Positions 1 through 12,780 of a stretch of DNA of 64,000 bases are shown in pieces; the first letter of the stretch is position 1; every line of letters begins with the position of its first letter. The translations under genes and the position numbers were made by a program. The stretch comes from Agaricus subrufescens (Eukaryota > Basidiomycota > Agaricomycetes > Agaricales > Agaricaceae), in assembly GCA_029945375.1 (NCBI GenBank), contig CM057057.1:1612001-1676000 (forward strand), read 5' to 3'. The notes under the pieces were generated by a model. That model was not told the origin of the DNA, ran no database searches, and saw nothing but the letters and a program-made list of their open reading frames with translations.

Positions 1-76
1 TGGTCCTGTACGCGTCCAGTTCATCCAGAGACTGGAAAAACTGATCATTAAGAGGAAGAAGTTGAGTAGTAGGCAT
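1..76 (-). CDS. Possible 5' end of a gene leaving the left edge (partial)
   Basis: Read on the minus strand, an ATG at 76-74 opens a frame with no stop for 25 codons up to the window border. It begins MPTTQLLPLNDQFFQSLDEL. The peptide looks like an ordinary, slightly acidic protein N-terminus, but it is too short to assign to a family. The frame differs from a longer overlapping ORF at 48-491, which has no recognisable content. The call rests only on an open frame at a contig edge and a sensible start, so it may be chance. Confidence 0.3.
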   Translation of the reverse strand, partial: MPTTQLLPLNDQFFQSLDELDAYRT

Positions 77-2060
77 CGAGAGATGTATTGGGAGAGATCA
101 TAAGAATGGAGTGAGGGTTTAAATACGATCGCCAGGCCATCACCCCGTGCGAAGCTTGTTCTGATCCATTGATGTCCCTGTCTGAGTCACTGTTTAGTGA
201 GCATCTCAACCTCAAAAGTCGCCGAATAGAGTCATTATTCATCCTGTCTTTCGTCGTTAACCATAATCGCATTCGTCCCGTCGAGCGCTCTATGATGCAT
301 TCACTCGAACATGAACTCATTCTCTCAGAAGCCCGCACTATAAGAGAGGATGAAAGGCGCGAGAGGAACATCCCAGGTAAAGGTGCTGAAGGTACGGAGG
401 TGCGCGGAAAAGACGCCGAAACAAATGATGCCAAGAAAGACGCCGTGCACGGGTATCCTCGCGGGACAGAGAGAGAAAAATATAGGACCAAGGATGGTAG
501 AGTCGGTCGCTCGATTCCTCATTTCCGAAATAGTGGTTTACGTTCCGGTTTCATGTATAGCAAGTTACTCCCTATCAATGGGCTGTTTACGACTTCATCT
601 TGCGAATTCCCCGTGGTCAGGTTACGACTTATAAAATTGTTTCCGACAACGTTTCCGGTTCCGCTCAATCTGGTTGGTTTCCAAGTTCTTTTTCTGGTGC
701 CAAGATGCCTGAGGCTTTCTTTATTAGTGGGGACAGCGTTGAAACGTAATCCGTTTAGTCCTTATGTACCCTGTCACCGCATCGTTACCTCAAATCTCTT
801 TATTGGGGGATTCTTTGGAAAACGTGCAGGGCAGAAAAGTTCAAGAAACTCTAAGAAGAAAGAGTTTCAGCTCGAGAGTGAACACCCAGAGATCAAGCAA
901 AAATTTGCGTTTCTCAGAAGAGAAGGCGTCGAGATCAATAGCGAAGGTTTTGTAGTTGATCACGAGGTAGTCTGGAAACCATGATTCATTCGTTGCCCGG
1001 CAGTAGCCCTGCAGCGCCTGCTTATTATCTTTTCTGAAGTACTAGTCGGTACTCGTCTAGCATCGGAAAAATTATGACACTCAATCTCCGGGAGGAGATA
1101 GTCGTATTTAACGCCAAGTCGAGGACACATGGTTCTTGCCAAGTTGGATAAATATAAATGAGAGTTAATTTCGGGATGAACACATGACGAGCTATCTTTT
1201 TTTAGTGTCGAGTAAGTCGGGCATGAGGCTAGCTTGACCCGTTTTGGGATTGAAGCGTCGAGGAGACACGGCAAGTTGCTTCTTGCAGCTGAAGATTAAA
1301 GTTTACGGTAAATCATATTGGGTAAATGTACGGTCGGTACAGTTCGGCGAAACCTGGGTGAGCATTTGCCTCCTATAGTCCGATAATCTGAGGGCTCGAG
1401 AGTCAGGTTTCGGTGATAAGGACACTAAACCTGTCCCTCGGGCGCTACTCCTGTCTGCTAAAATCTCAGATTCTCGTCAGTCAGAAAGTCTGAGATGAAC
1501 AAAAAAACCCTAGTAGAGAATGAAGATCTTTATTCCGTATTACTAGCTGTATGGTAAGAAGAAGCCGAGGCATAGTCCTCGGTTAACTGACGATCGATAT
1601 TCAATTCAGTTACGACTACCTGACGAACAGGACATTGCGGCATTTACGGCTCAATACATTCTAGGACATTGTCGTGGGCTACCACCACAATGAGTGACGG
1701 AGTCAGTCTAATAAAAATCCGGTGTACTCGGCAATTGTCGCGGAATCAAAGTCCACGTGGCAGGACAAGGGGAACCCGTCCACCCAGACCTCAGGCGTAG
1801 TGGCCGATTAAGAATAAACTGTGGGAACATGCAGTTTATTCCTTTTCTGGTGGTGTCGAGTCAGATTTCCATACTCGCGGGCCCGGATAGCGTGTCATGG
1901 GCGATAAGATAAAAGCACGGTCGCCTTGACTTCCTTCTCTTCTGGCGAGGGTCCACGACTGGGAGGGCCCGTGCCTGTGCGGTGGCGAACCGTGGGAATA
2001 TTTCTTGACTAGGCATGGTTGGACCGACGACGCCGGCCCTTTCTCCCTCCCGTCTCCTCC
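77..2060. other. Gene-poor stretch upstream of RNA14
   Basis: I recognise no gene here. A 271-codon plus-strand ORF (169-984) is long for chance but has no recognisable domain. Its composition is odd (Arg/Lys-rich, then hydrophobic), and the opposite strand is partly open too. The last few hundred bases before 2,061 presumably hold the RNA14 promoter and 5' UTR; no core promoter element stands out. Confidence 0.4.
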
Positions 2061-5000
2061 ATGGCCTCCGAACAAAATTCACCCGACGATATGTCGGTCG
2101 ACGTCGCCGACAACAGCCAACAGTCCCAAGAGCCTCACAGTCCGCTAAAAGGAGGTAGTCCGATGCGAATGTCATCATTCGATGCCCTCCTCGCTGAACT
2201 CAAAGAGCGGCCACACAACCCGGACGGATGGCGTCAGCTGGTGGAGATGTCGGAGCAAAGTGGTGAGGCGGAGAAGATTCGAACGACGTTCGACATCCTC
2301 CTCAAACAATACCCGAATACGGTGCGTGGCATCTCGTGATGCGAGACGTGTGCCGCTGACTCGACGGTGGACGTAGGCCTCAGCCCAGATTGCCTATATC
2401 AACTTCTTCCTCAATGACCAGTCCACGTTTTCTGAAGCCGAGGAATTGTTCAAAAAATTCTTGCGCAGCTCGCCCTCCGTTGATCTGTGGAAGTTTTACT
2501 TGACCTATGTTCGGTGCGCGTGATCCGTTGGCCGCCCGATTTTGCCTGATACCGATCGATCCTAGACGCTTAAACGCTGGGCCTGGCCCGCTGACAAGAG
2601 ACACCGTCCGCAAGTCTTATGAATTCGCGTTGAACCACGTCGGCCAGGACAAGGATAGCGGGGAGATCTGGTCTGATTTTATCCAGTTCCTCAAATCCGC
2701 GGATGTATGCTATCCATTTCCGTTCAATGCTGTCATCTATTGATATTCACCACATACAGGCCGGTACGACGTGGGAGGAGCAACAAAAAATGGATGCCCT
2801 CCGGAAAGTGTATCACCGTGCGGTACAAATACCTTTGGACAATGTAGAAAGGCTGTGGCAGGAACTAGAAACTTTTGAAACGAATCTAAACAAGATTACC
2901 GCAAAAAAGTTCATGGCCGATCTTTCTCCAGCGCATATGCAAGCTCGAACTGTGCTTCGTCAACTCACAAACCATTTGAGCGGTCTGTTCCCTTCAACTT
3001 CACCAGCAAAGACCATCAACGGCCGTCAAGAAATTTGGCTTCCAACTTTGCCCAAGTTTGATCAAGCAGAGCGAACCCTCGTCGGCAAGTGGAAGGCATA
3101 TCTTAAATGGGAAGAAAGCAATCCACTTGAGATCGAAGATAAAGACAAAAGCTCGTTAATTACCCGGCTTCAAGGTGTCTATCGCAAAGCTGTGATTCGA
3201 ATGCGCTACTATTCAGAAATCTGGTATGACCACTTGTCTACGCTTTGTGTGATTTTGAATCTCAATTGGTACTACTTTGTTTTCTCTTTGTACGCGTTGC
3301 GTCAGGTATATGGCGTATATTTGGACAAGTAACGTCGGAAAGACTGATGAAGCCCTCGCGATCCTCAAAGCCGGTATCGAAGCCAACCCAACAAGCTATC
3401 TCCTCAATTTTGCATATATAGAAGCTCAAGAAGTCCGAAAAGAAGTGACCGAAGTGCATGCAGCATATGATCGATTCCTGAGTGCTCTACGGATTGAACT
3501 TGAAACGATGGAAAAAGCAATTCCTGCTAGTGTGAACTCGAACGGTACTGCGAATCCGAGTGCAGCAAACGGTGGTGCCGCGGACACTACTTTAGGTGAT
3601 ACGGCCCTTCCGAGTTCGAGTACTTCGCAACAAAGCCATTTCTCGCAAGACGATAATCGTGATTCGAAAGAATTGGCTGAGAAAAGATCTGAGTATGGCG
3701 TTGCGTGGGTTATGTATATGCGTTTTGGAAGAAGAGCTGAAGGTGTGAAATCGTCAAGAGCTATTTTCGGAAAAGCCCGTAAAGACCGATGGACGTCTTG
3801 GGAGGTCTATGAGGCTGCCGGTGTGTGCTCCGTTTTGATAGAGCTTGTATCATTGCTCACCCCGATCCAGCCCTGATGGAATACCATTGTTCAAATGAAA
3901 AGAGTGTTTCGAGTAGGATTTTCGAGAAAGGTCTCGATTTGTTCAGTGGTGAAGTTGACTTCGTGTTGAGATACCTTGGCTTCTTGATATCGATTAATGA
4001 TGAGAATAGTAAGTCCCATAACATATTGCTTCGCTGGTAGCCATGACTTACTGAACAGATGCGCGGGCCCTATTTGAGAGAATGATTGGAACATTCCCTC
4101 CCGAACGCGCAAGGCCACTTTGGGACCGTTGGGCGAGATATGAATATCAATATGGTGATCTCGAAGCGGCTCAGAAGCTAGAAAAGCGGATTGCTGAGGT
4201 CTATCCAAACGGTATGTCCCTGTCATCTGAATCTCCCTTTCTTTACGCATATCTTACGCATATACTCCTACACAGATCCTCCCATCAAACGATTTGCGCA
4301 GCGGCACATTTACTTAACGATCGATGCGATAGCTCAACGTGATCTCGGTTTCGCAGTAGCTCGCAAAGAATCCTCATCAACGTCTTCCATGTCTCTTTCT
4401 CGTACTGAAACCCAAACTTCGCTTTCTTTCCCGACTCTGCATCAAACTGGATCAATAAGTTTACCTTCATCAAAACGTACTTCGTCTATAGATCGCACAC
4501 GAAGAGACGATAGTCGAGGTATGCCGAGACCAAGATCAAGATCGCCACCGCCACACCGAGACAGGGAGTTACGTGATAGAGATAGGGATAGGGATGGTCG
4601 TGATAGGGAAACAAGGGATAGGGATAGAGACAGAGGTTGGGAGGGACCAGGTAGAGGAGGCAGACGATTTTCTCCACCACCTCCGTCTGGCTGGGAGAGG
4701 GACGGCAGTGGCGGCGGCGGTGGTGGTGGTGGTGGAAGAGATAGATCACATCGGGGCGGCGGGCGAGATGATGGTGAGAAAGGAAAACATGTGGCTTTAC
4801 CCCCTGTTTTGCATTGGTTTATCGGAGAGTTACCTTCGGCTAGTTCGTTTGATGGTTCGTGTATTTGCTTCGATCTCTTTCTTTTGCGATGCAAAGCTAA
4901 TGAATGGCATCTTTTTCTAACAGGGCCAGTGTTTAGAACCGAAGATTTGATGAGCGTGTTCAAAAATGCTGTTATTCCGAGTAGTACGCCCCGAATGAGA

Positions 5001-5153
5001 TCACCACCACCACCTCCCCGAACAGGTAAGCCGCTTTTGATTTTGATATGGAGATCTTAATCACGTTATGGTTTAGGCGGGCGACCACCACCTGACTATG
5101 GGCCGTACCAAGGACCCGGTGGCGGCGGGGGCGGGCGGAGAGGACGCTATTAA
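2061..5153 (+). CDS. RNA14: mRNA 3'-end-processing protein RNA14 (CstF-77 homologue)
   Basis: Scaffold subunit of cleavage factor IA/CstF, which acts in nuclear pre-mRNA cleavage and polyadenylation. Ten exons join in frame: 2061-2321, 2377-2513, 2566-2704, 2760-3223, 3306-3820, 3871-4008, 4059-4211, 4276-4854, 4924-5025 and 5077-5153, giving 854 residues. The first two thirds are HAT/Suf helical repeats: [21 protein letters not shown], then [17 protein letters not shown] and LWDRWARYE. Near residue 795 is the family motif [12 protein letters not shown], which in yeast belongs to the C-terminal 'monkeytail' that binds Rna15. Between HAT and tail lies an unusual charged block of Arg-Asp/Arg-Glu repeats and a run of nine glycines (about 4,520-4,760), and the protein ends in a Gly-Arg tail. 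I chose the start [10 protein letters not shown]; an upstream in-frame ATG at 2,019 is possible. CstF-77 identity is firm; the low-complexity insert is species-specific. Confidence 0.93.
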
Positions 5154-6076
5154 CATGATATATCAAGTCATAAGTCATATATCCCGTTGCTCTGAACGCT
5201 ACTGTCTATGTTTGTGTTGACAAACATTACTCCTGACGTTGACTGTTCTTGGGAGCACGAGTGATTTAAAACAAGGGGAGGAAGGTAAATAGGTTTGGAA
5301 GGTTCGATAGCTTTTTAAATACTCTCCGTTGGGCTTGAGGATGATCGGAGGTAGGTGGAGTTGGACGCTTGTGTTCCCTTTTTGTCTTCCTTTTCATGTT
5401 TCTTCACGTCCAATTATTTGCATTTCGACAGTAACAATAATTTTACAATCAGAATTTGTTTGCGCAGTACAGTCGGATTTGCAGAGGTGGACCAGACAGA
5501 GCTGTAAAAGAACATTGATTTGTTGAGAAGCTAGAGAGCAGTGATGGTGATTGAGCGGTTTCAACTTGACGGCGGTTACGGGAATAGTCTCAATGCTTCC
5601 TCAGCAAAGAGCACGCCATATGGAACCAGTGCTTATATTATGTGCTAATTGGCAGCGGCCACGTTGCAAGCGCAGTTGTTTATACTCCCCAATAGATTCG
5701 TGGTTATCTCTCGAAGCTATTGATACCTTAAATCACGCAGGCAAAGAAAAGTGGCCATATCATTCCTTCGGGCCGAATGATCGTGCTACACTAATTTCCC
5801 AACAATTTCCCGCTAGCACGATTCTTGCCCTGAAACGGTGTTTGTTACAGGAGTGCTCCGGAGTCGAAATCCCCATAAGCTCAATCACGGCCTATCACGC
5901 GGCGCCTTGTTCTCACACAGTTACTGGGCCGTACATGTGGGTACGCATTCGCTCCACTTCGATATTCACACATTTCTGAAATATCGTCCTATCTCACAGC
6001 CTCAAAAGCTCAACAGCATGTTCAATCTCGGCTTTCCCACCTCTCCCTTGTCTGCTCCTTCATTACCCCCTCAGCG
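5154..6076. other. RNA14 3' flank and carboxypeptidase promoter
   Basis: About 0.9 kb between two plus-strand genes. A 142-codon ORF (5551-5979) shows no recognisable motif and is treated as chance. The stretch should hold the RNA14 3' UTR and the promoter of the next gene. Confidence 0.4.
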
Positions 6077-8446
6077 ATGACGAGCTTTTCGCGGAGCCTG
6101 GTGTCTTCGACTATGCTTTCTGTTCTGCTAGCCGTGGTACTCCTCTCGGGTTGGGTCGCGGATGCGAGGCAAATGAGGAAGAGTGAGTTGAGGGAAAGAC
6201 AACTCGAGGCTGCAAGGAACTTTAATAGGCCTGTGGGAACGAGGGCTGTTTCGGCTGGCGTCAAAAACATCACCTTTTCCAACCCGAAAGCATCAGGCGA
6301 GTTGTGTGGCACTAGATAGACCCCCCTTGAACAGCGTCACTGATGCGACTCCGTAACCGCTCGTAGAATTTTGGGTTGATGGCAAGGCGATACCTGAGGT
6401 AGATTTCGATGTTGGGCCGAGCTGGGCCGGGTTGTTGCCCATCAGTAATAAAACTGGCGAAACTCGCAAGGTATGAAATCTGTATGGAAGTGATTCATGT
6501 TCTGTCTGGTTTTCTGATATCATCATGAACAGCTTTTCTTCTGGTTCTTCCCACCCGGCCCGGAGGGAAGCCTTGATGACTTGATCTTTTGGACAAATGG
6601 AGGCCCGGGTTGTTCGTCACTAGAAGGGCTGCTCCAAGAGAACGGCGTAAGTATCTGAGTTTTAGACATGAATTCAGGCTAATCATGATTCCGACTAGCC
6701 GTTTTCGTGGGCCACTGGCACGGCAAAACCAACGGTCAACGACAGGAGTTGGACTAATTTGTCTAGTGTGTTATGGGTTGAACAACCGGTTGGTACGGGT
6801 TTTTCACAAGGAAAACCTGATATCCGAGTAAGCGTAACAATTGATTTTGTGTAATCCTGACTGATATTTGATTCACCCAGAATGAAGAAGATCTTGCAAA
6901 CGAACTGGTTGGATTCTTACAACAATTCTTGAACGTATTTTCGGAATTGAAGGGTAAAAAGTTCTACGTCACCGGCGAGAGTGTACGTAATATTGGTGTT
7001 ATTCCTGTGAAAACGACTAGACTGACATGCGTTCTGATAGTATGCTGGAACTTATGTGCCATGTGAATACTACTAAACTCTCCTCGGATAGATAAGAGAT
7101 CGCTGACTCTGGCATTCAGACATCGCAAATCACATTTTTGAGAATCCGGGCCAGCTTGACTTGAATCTTCAAGGCATTTGGATTGCCGATCGTAAGTAAT
7201 GAAGTATTATTATATCAATGATCTTAACTTTTTTCTCTAGCTTCCCTCTCATGGGATGTGGTACAAGAACAAATTCCGGCAGTCAACTTTGTTCATAAAT
7301 ACGAGCACGTCTTCGCTTTTAAGTGAGTACAAGTTGGTAGTTTTTCCTCAAGATACTTGAACTTTCTACAGTCAAACCGCTATGAAAAACCTTGATGCCG
7401 TCGCTGCTCGCTGCAACTACGCAGATTATATGGAGAAGTTCGTAACCTATCCACCAAAAGGTCTTCTACCACTCCCAGGAAGGTCAACTGAAGCGGACCC
7501 GGGCTGCGATGTGTGGGATATGATTTTCGACGAGGCTCTCAAACTCAATCCTGCTTTCAATATTTATCGCATTTTCGACACTTATCCAATTCTCTGGGAC
7601 GTCCTAGGCTTCCCGTAAGCTGTTTTTTGGGTTCATCAGTGCACGTCATGTTTCTTATTGTTCTTCCTCTTTTTCTACGCCAGGGGCTCATTCGAGCAAA
7701 TTCAGCTTTCCCCTCTCTACTTTGACAGACCTGACGTCCAAGCAGCAATTCATGCGCCTCCGAATGTAGATTGGGCTGAATGTTCCAATATAGATGTCTT
7801 CCCTCATGGAGATGGAAGTCTACCTTCGGCCCTCAGCGTTCTGCCAAACGTAATTGAGAAGAGCAATCGCACTGTAATTATCCATGGTTTGGCTGATTTT
7901 ATTCTTATCGCTGAAGGGTGAGCTGCCGGCCGTTTTACCTCTGTCACATTTTGTTTTAACGAGTGGGTGTGTTCAAGGACGAGGATTGTGCTTCAGAAGT
8001 AAGTAGTCTGCCACTCGTATATAAAAGAACGATTTGACTTACTGTTTGTTTTGCGTCTCAAGTATGACTTGTATGTGACCTTACTCTCTGTTCCTAATGC
8101 ATCTGCTGATCCGCGAATGATATTGCAGGGAATGGCAAGCAGGGCTTCCAAACTCCCATCGAAAACGATACATTTATTGTAGATGGAGTTGGAGCATTAG
8201 GCAATACGCATACCGAGCGAGGGCTGACATATATCGAAGTTGCACTGAGTGGTCATATGTGGGTTTCAATTTCTTTTTTCTAACGACTCCAAATTAACGA
8301 TTTGGATGGTTAGGGTACCCCAATTCTCGCCAAAGGTATGATTCATGGTTCTTAGGTCCAGACGTGTTTACAATGCTAATTGCCTTTCCTCATAGTCGGC
8401 GTTCCAAGCCATGCAGTATCTGATGGGATTCAGGAACACCCCTTAG
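6077..8446 (+). CDS. Secreted serine carboxypeptidase (peptidase family S10)
   Basis: Predicted secreted or vacuolar exopeptidase releasing C-terminal amino acids. Fifteen exons assemble to 517 residues: 6077-6296, 6367-6470, 6533-6646, 6699-6827, 6881-6982, 7041-7062, 7120-7191, 7241-7322, 7372-7614, 7684-7917, 7978-7998, 8063-8070, 8129-8258, 8314-8335, 8396-8446. A hydrophobic signal peptide follows the start ([17 protein letters not shown]). Family hallmarks in order: [20 protein letters not shown] (substrate and oxyanion region), [20 protein letters not shown] with nucleophile Ser about 223, [13 protein letters not shown] with catalytic Asp about 434, and SGHMVP with His about 493. The complete triad suggests an active enzyme. 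The short peptide NMTWNGKQGFQ is typical of one basidiomycete S10 subgroup. There is no C-terminal membrane segment, so it is not Kex1-like. Oddities are a GC-AG first intron and an 8-nt microexon. Confidence 0.93.
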
Positions 8447-10895
8447 TGTGGGTGTTATTGTGAATGGATTAACGACGGATCAAACGTTGAATATACGTTT
8501 TAGTTAGAAATTTTGTGGACGTTCATGGATGTTGCACTGTAGTTTTATACGAATTTATGATTTATAACTGTCGGAGCCTTGGCCGCATCGGCAATGTGGA
8601 GAAGAATTGGAACTTGATAAGGATTTCCCGAGTGAGTCCTTGGGGGTCGACGCTGGTCCCTGTAGAAACTGAAGCAGAGAAGATGCAAAATACCCCTGAA
8701 TACTAAATTTGGTAGGATGATGAATAGAGTCTGTAGGGTAAGCGAATTGTGGCGGGTCCTTTAAACGATGAGTGAGAAACATGTAGGGGAGCGAAAGATA
8801 AGTATCAATGTATACGACTTTCGAAGTCGGCAAAGAATTCAAATTAGCGGGCATCCTCGATAGAAGCAAGCCTGAGAGAAGACTTTCCACTTAGGACAGC
8901 TGCATGTGGCCCTACCTAAATTGCCCTGAGAATACCTCAAGTGGCGTTCACAAGTATGACACCAGCTGCTTAATCCTTATCAACTCCGTTCCATTTCTCC
9001 CCGATCATAGAAAGATGGGACGCATAGATTAGTAGCCTCGGAGATAGCGGGGGTATCAAAGTGCTTATTTATTACTATTGATATCACCGCTATCGCCAGT
9101 ACAGTGCCACTAGTATACATCAGCATAGCCATCTGCTGAAGTCATACTGGCATGGATGAGCATACTCTATAATCAGCAACCAGGAGAATACAATCATGAG
9201 GAACGATCCACTTTCCAGGCCGACCCGTTTCTACAGCCTGGACATGTTTCATGACTAAACGCGATAGGACTGATGACCAACCAATTGCTGAATATCCGTT
9301 CGCATCAATTTTCAGACTTTGAGGCATTGAGCCGCTAGATGAATGTAACATTATTGCCTTAGGGTTCTCACTCCCAATAGTAATCCGAGTCCACAGCCTT
9401 GTCTGCGAAGTGGCGCTTAGTGGATTATATTCTTCCCGCCTATTCGCCTCGCTCTCTCTCGTGCTGGGTGATATGAGTATTCGATTCAATCGCATGGGCT
9501 TTATAGTGATGAGGAATACTGAACATGGGGCGCGTTCAAGTTGTTGGTGGAAGACAAAGGGAACTAGTAATCAGCAAACAAATACATCAATAATGAAATT
9601 TTGATCTCAGAGCGCCTGGTTATTGGCGGAGTATTACCGCACAGCACAGGGATCTACCAGTCTGCCGGAGCCGGAGACTGTCCAAAAACTATATTCTCGC
9701 TTCATGTCAATGTCAGGACAAGTGGCAGAAAGACAGAAGACAAGATTCTTGGGGCGGCAATGTTGCCATTGGTTTTGTCTTTTACTCAGGCTGGCGCCGT
9801 ATGTACTAGAATAGGATCAGTGGATTGATCTTTCTTCAAGCCATTGAACTCGGTATATCGCAATTTTGAGTTCGTCAGTTGCAGCGGATTTGTGACAACG
9901 ATTGGAGGTGCACTCGTCCAGTTGTTCAACCCACTTCCTATGTTTGAATGCCATTTAGTTCCCTTACTGCCAAAAAAATGTTAATAGACAGGATATAAGG
10001 AGAAATAAGTACTCCCCTACATTTCATCAATACAAGCCCTCTCGACTATAAGCGGAAGAATCACAATCACAGAGCGAGAAGCTGAGGCCGGTGCCAACGC
10101 GTGAGTCGAAGGTTCCATTTTGGAATCTGTTGGAGCACTTGCTGCATGCAAGAACAAGATTGGATTATAGTCAAAGAAAGAGTACAAGAAGCCAGCTCTG
10201 AGCTGAAGCCTACTCGTCTCCCTGACAGGCGATGTTCTGAGAGGAAGATAACGCGAGACTCGACCTCTGTTACCGGCAATGGTTGTTCTGCTTCTCTCAT
10301 TTGCTTCACCTCACTTGAAACCGAACTCGGGGAGGGGCAAGTGGGCGCGTGTGAGCTGGCTGGGGGGATGTGGGGCCTCCGGCTTCTAAGTTCAAGTCAA
10401 AGAATCCTGATTCACTGATGCGATTTTGAGACCGCTTGACTGCCAGCGTCTCCACTTGTACATCGATCAGTTATTTCAGATCCAATTAAGATCCAACGAA
10501 AGTTTTGTCAGATTCTAGTCACACGACAAATTGAGTAACGCAAACACCAAATTGAAACTGATAATGATCTATCTCAATGACTCTCCTGATTCTCAGCAAC
10601 CGCCAATATCACTCTCACTGCTGCGTGACTAACCGGCATGTGGTACAGCCAATCACAAATACTCTTCAGGTATTTGATATCTAACTTTTGACATCTTTGA
10701 TGTCCATAATGTGCATCATTTTCCACAATCGCGGACGGCATTTTCCGTATAAAACTTGGATGTACTTGTCATCACCTTCTTCTCGCCTCCCGCACCACTG
10801 AAGCCCTAGGGTTCAGAAACTGACCGGCCAGCCCGCCTTGTCATTTTTCTGATTCCGCGCCACGACTCGACGGTACCTTACAGTTCATCCTAACT
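8447..10895. other. 2.4-kb stretch without recognisable genes
   Basis: Only short ORFs occur on both strands (for example 8555-8890 minus, 9142-9495 minus, 10101-10418 plus), and none shows a recognisable domain or exon chain. The region is AT-neutral and without obvious repeats. It may hold decayed coding sequence or a novel intron-rich gene that cannot be read by eye. A TATAAA-like run near 10,750 lies about 150 bases before the next start. Confidence 0.4.
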
Positions 10896-12455
10896 ATGGA
10901 ATTCTATGCGGCAGATTCACTTGCCTTTCGGACTAGAGTTTATGCCCTAGTTACAGCATCAATTCTGGTGAGCGCCAATTCTCCAGTACTACAAAGAGGA
11001 ATGGAAGTATCAAACCTGAGGCAGGTTTTTGATCACCTTTGCACGCTTGATCGAGAGGTATACACGACAGTTCTGTATTATATGTACAGTTACTTATAGA
11101 AACGCCCAGGTCAACCTGGTTTGGAAACGAGGAGTTCTGAATGCGGGGGGTGTTTTGTTCCTCATAAACAGGTACTTGCCTTACGTTTATGTGGTTGCGG
11201 TCCTCGAAGGTAGGAGCTTACTCTAAGAACGAGAACGTGCTAACAGCTCGGACAGAATATTGGACGATCGCGAGCTCTCAAAAAGTAGGCCCCGTCTAAT
11301 GAAATGGTGGCCATAATTCTCACCAGGAGGTTAGGCATGTCAAACGCGAGACATATGGACGATGTGTGAGTCTAAGTTTGATCTTTCAGGTGGACTGTCT
11401 ACTGAACTTGTTTGAGGTGTCATTTCCGTTAGTTTAGCAATATCAGAAAGTAAGCCTCTTCATTTCGATTGTACTTGTGTTAACGGGCTGAGAAATTTGC
11501 TACTCAGCCATTATCGGTCTCCGAACATGGGCTATCTGGAATAAAAACCGCCGCCTTTTAATTGCGGGATCAATCTTCATAGCATCTAAATCGCCTGTAT
11601 TAACATACGCTCTATATCGACTGGTGGCGGGCGCTTCATGTGAGCCGACCGTTCGAAAGTTCTCCGTGTCATACAAATCCATGGATGGTTTCTAGATATC
11701 GATATCTCCTCAGGAGGTACCATTTGCATTAGCCCAGGATTTCTTATATGGGGATTAACATGCCTGGCTGTTTTATTACTGACGGAAACAAGTACTTATT
11801 TAGCTCGAATCCTTCAAACATGAAGCGCTGACTCAAATCACAGTTGTAGTAGTGCTGACGCTGATTCCAGCTGTCGAAGGTGCGACTGCTATATCAGAAA
11901 AATTGTATGCGCACTGACTTCGGACATCCCAGCTAGAAGATCGAGTTCAACCTGGTACTTTAAGGTCCATTACGTGGGTGAGTCGCTTGGGAGAGTGTAA
12001 ATGCTTCTGTAAAGTACCCATATCTGATTCCGACCTCGACATCGAAGGAGTTTACTATTATATATTCAACCTGAGTAAGCTCACATTGAATGCCAGGCTC
12101 AATTGAAGTTTGATAACAAAACGCAGTTCTGGGCATTTCTAACATGGTCGGAATGAGTGTCTCACGCGTACGTTCTCCTGCCTTTTGATTCTGTCTCAGG
12201 CTTACTGAAGAGTTCTGGCAGAATACGGGCTTAAACACATACGCAACGTAAGTGTTACGAGATATAATTGAAGTACTCATAACTCGAGTCACTAAGAAAA
12301 AAACAGACTACAAGGGGTTATTCTATCGCTACTATGTAGTCGGGTTATATTCCTTGCAAGGGAGCCATCTGACATGGCAGATAGTACCGTCGATGGTAAT
12401 TTTCAGTGCGTCATCAATGTTTATCTCCCGAGTTTTTACTAAGTTCATTACTTGA
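10896..12455 (+). CDS. DUF6533-family multi-pass membrane protein
   Basis: Basidiomycete-specific membrane protein family of unknown function. Exons I can join: 10896-10967, 11025-11057 and 11110-11209, giving VFDHLCTLDREVNLVWKR and then GGVLFLINRYLPYV, the diagnostic DUF6533 signature. Further downstream the frame continues as IIGLRTWAIWNKNRRLLIAG (about 11,510), then YIDISSGGTICISPGFLIWG and two more hydrophobic segments (VVVLTLIPAVE near 11,860 and VLGISNMVGMSVS near 12,130). It ends near VPSMVIFSASSMFISRV with a stop at 12,455. Exons are short and introns about 50 nt. The middle exons around 11,285-11,450 are uncertain. The gene looks intact in its recognisable parts but I could not close every junction, so some decay is possible. 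It converges on the MFS gene. Confidence 0.75.
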
Positions 12456-12780
12456 AAAAATAAGTTCAACCTTACGTTTTCGATTGAGTTCACATGCACC
12501 TGAGACTCACGATGTTGATTAAAATTATGCCCAAAATAGCAATTAACTGTGATATACTGTACATTTAATTCGCTGTGTGAGAATCATATGGCTCTACCGC
12601 TCGCTTAAAGCTTTTCATTTTCGGCCTATAATAGGTCTTCCTGGTCTCCTTTGATACCCTTTATACAATTTGATTTATTTTACGATTAACGAACCACTCT
12701 AATTGTGATCCGAGTTTAGGTAACCTATGTTAATCCAACCGCGCAATGCGTCTCCATAACTAATAACTATAACCGGAAAG
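12456..12780. other. Convergent intergenic spacer
   Basis: AT-rich 3'-to-3' spacer between the DUF6533 gene and the MFS transporter. No gene was seen; it presumably holds both 3' UTRs. Confidence 0.5.

Noticed and set aside
169..984. 271-codon plus-strand ORF, long enough to suggest a gene
   Set aside because: No recognisable domain, unusual residue mix, overlapping open frame on the minus strand and no supporting exons; could still be a lineage-specific gene but nothing supports it.
5551..5979. 142-codon ORF upstream of the carboxypeptidase
   Set aside because: No motif and lies in the expected promoter; treated as chance.
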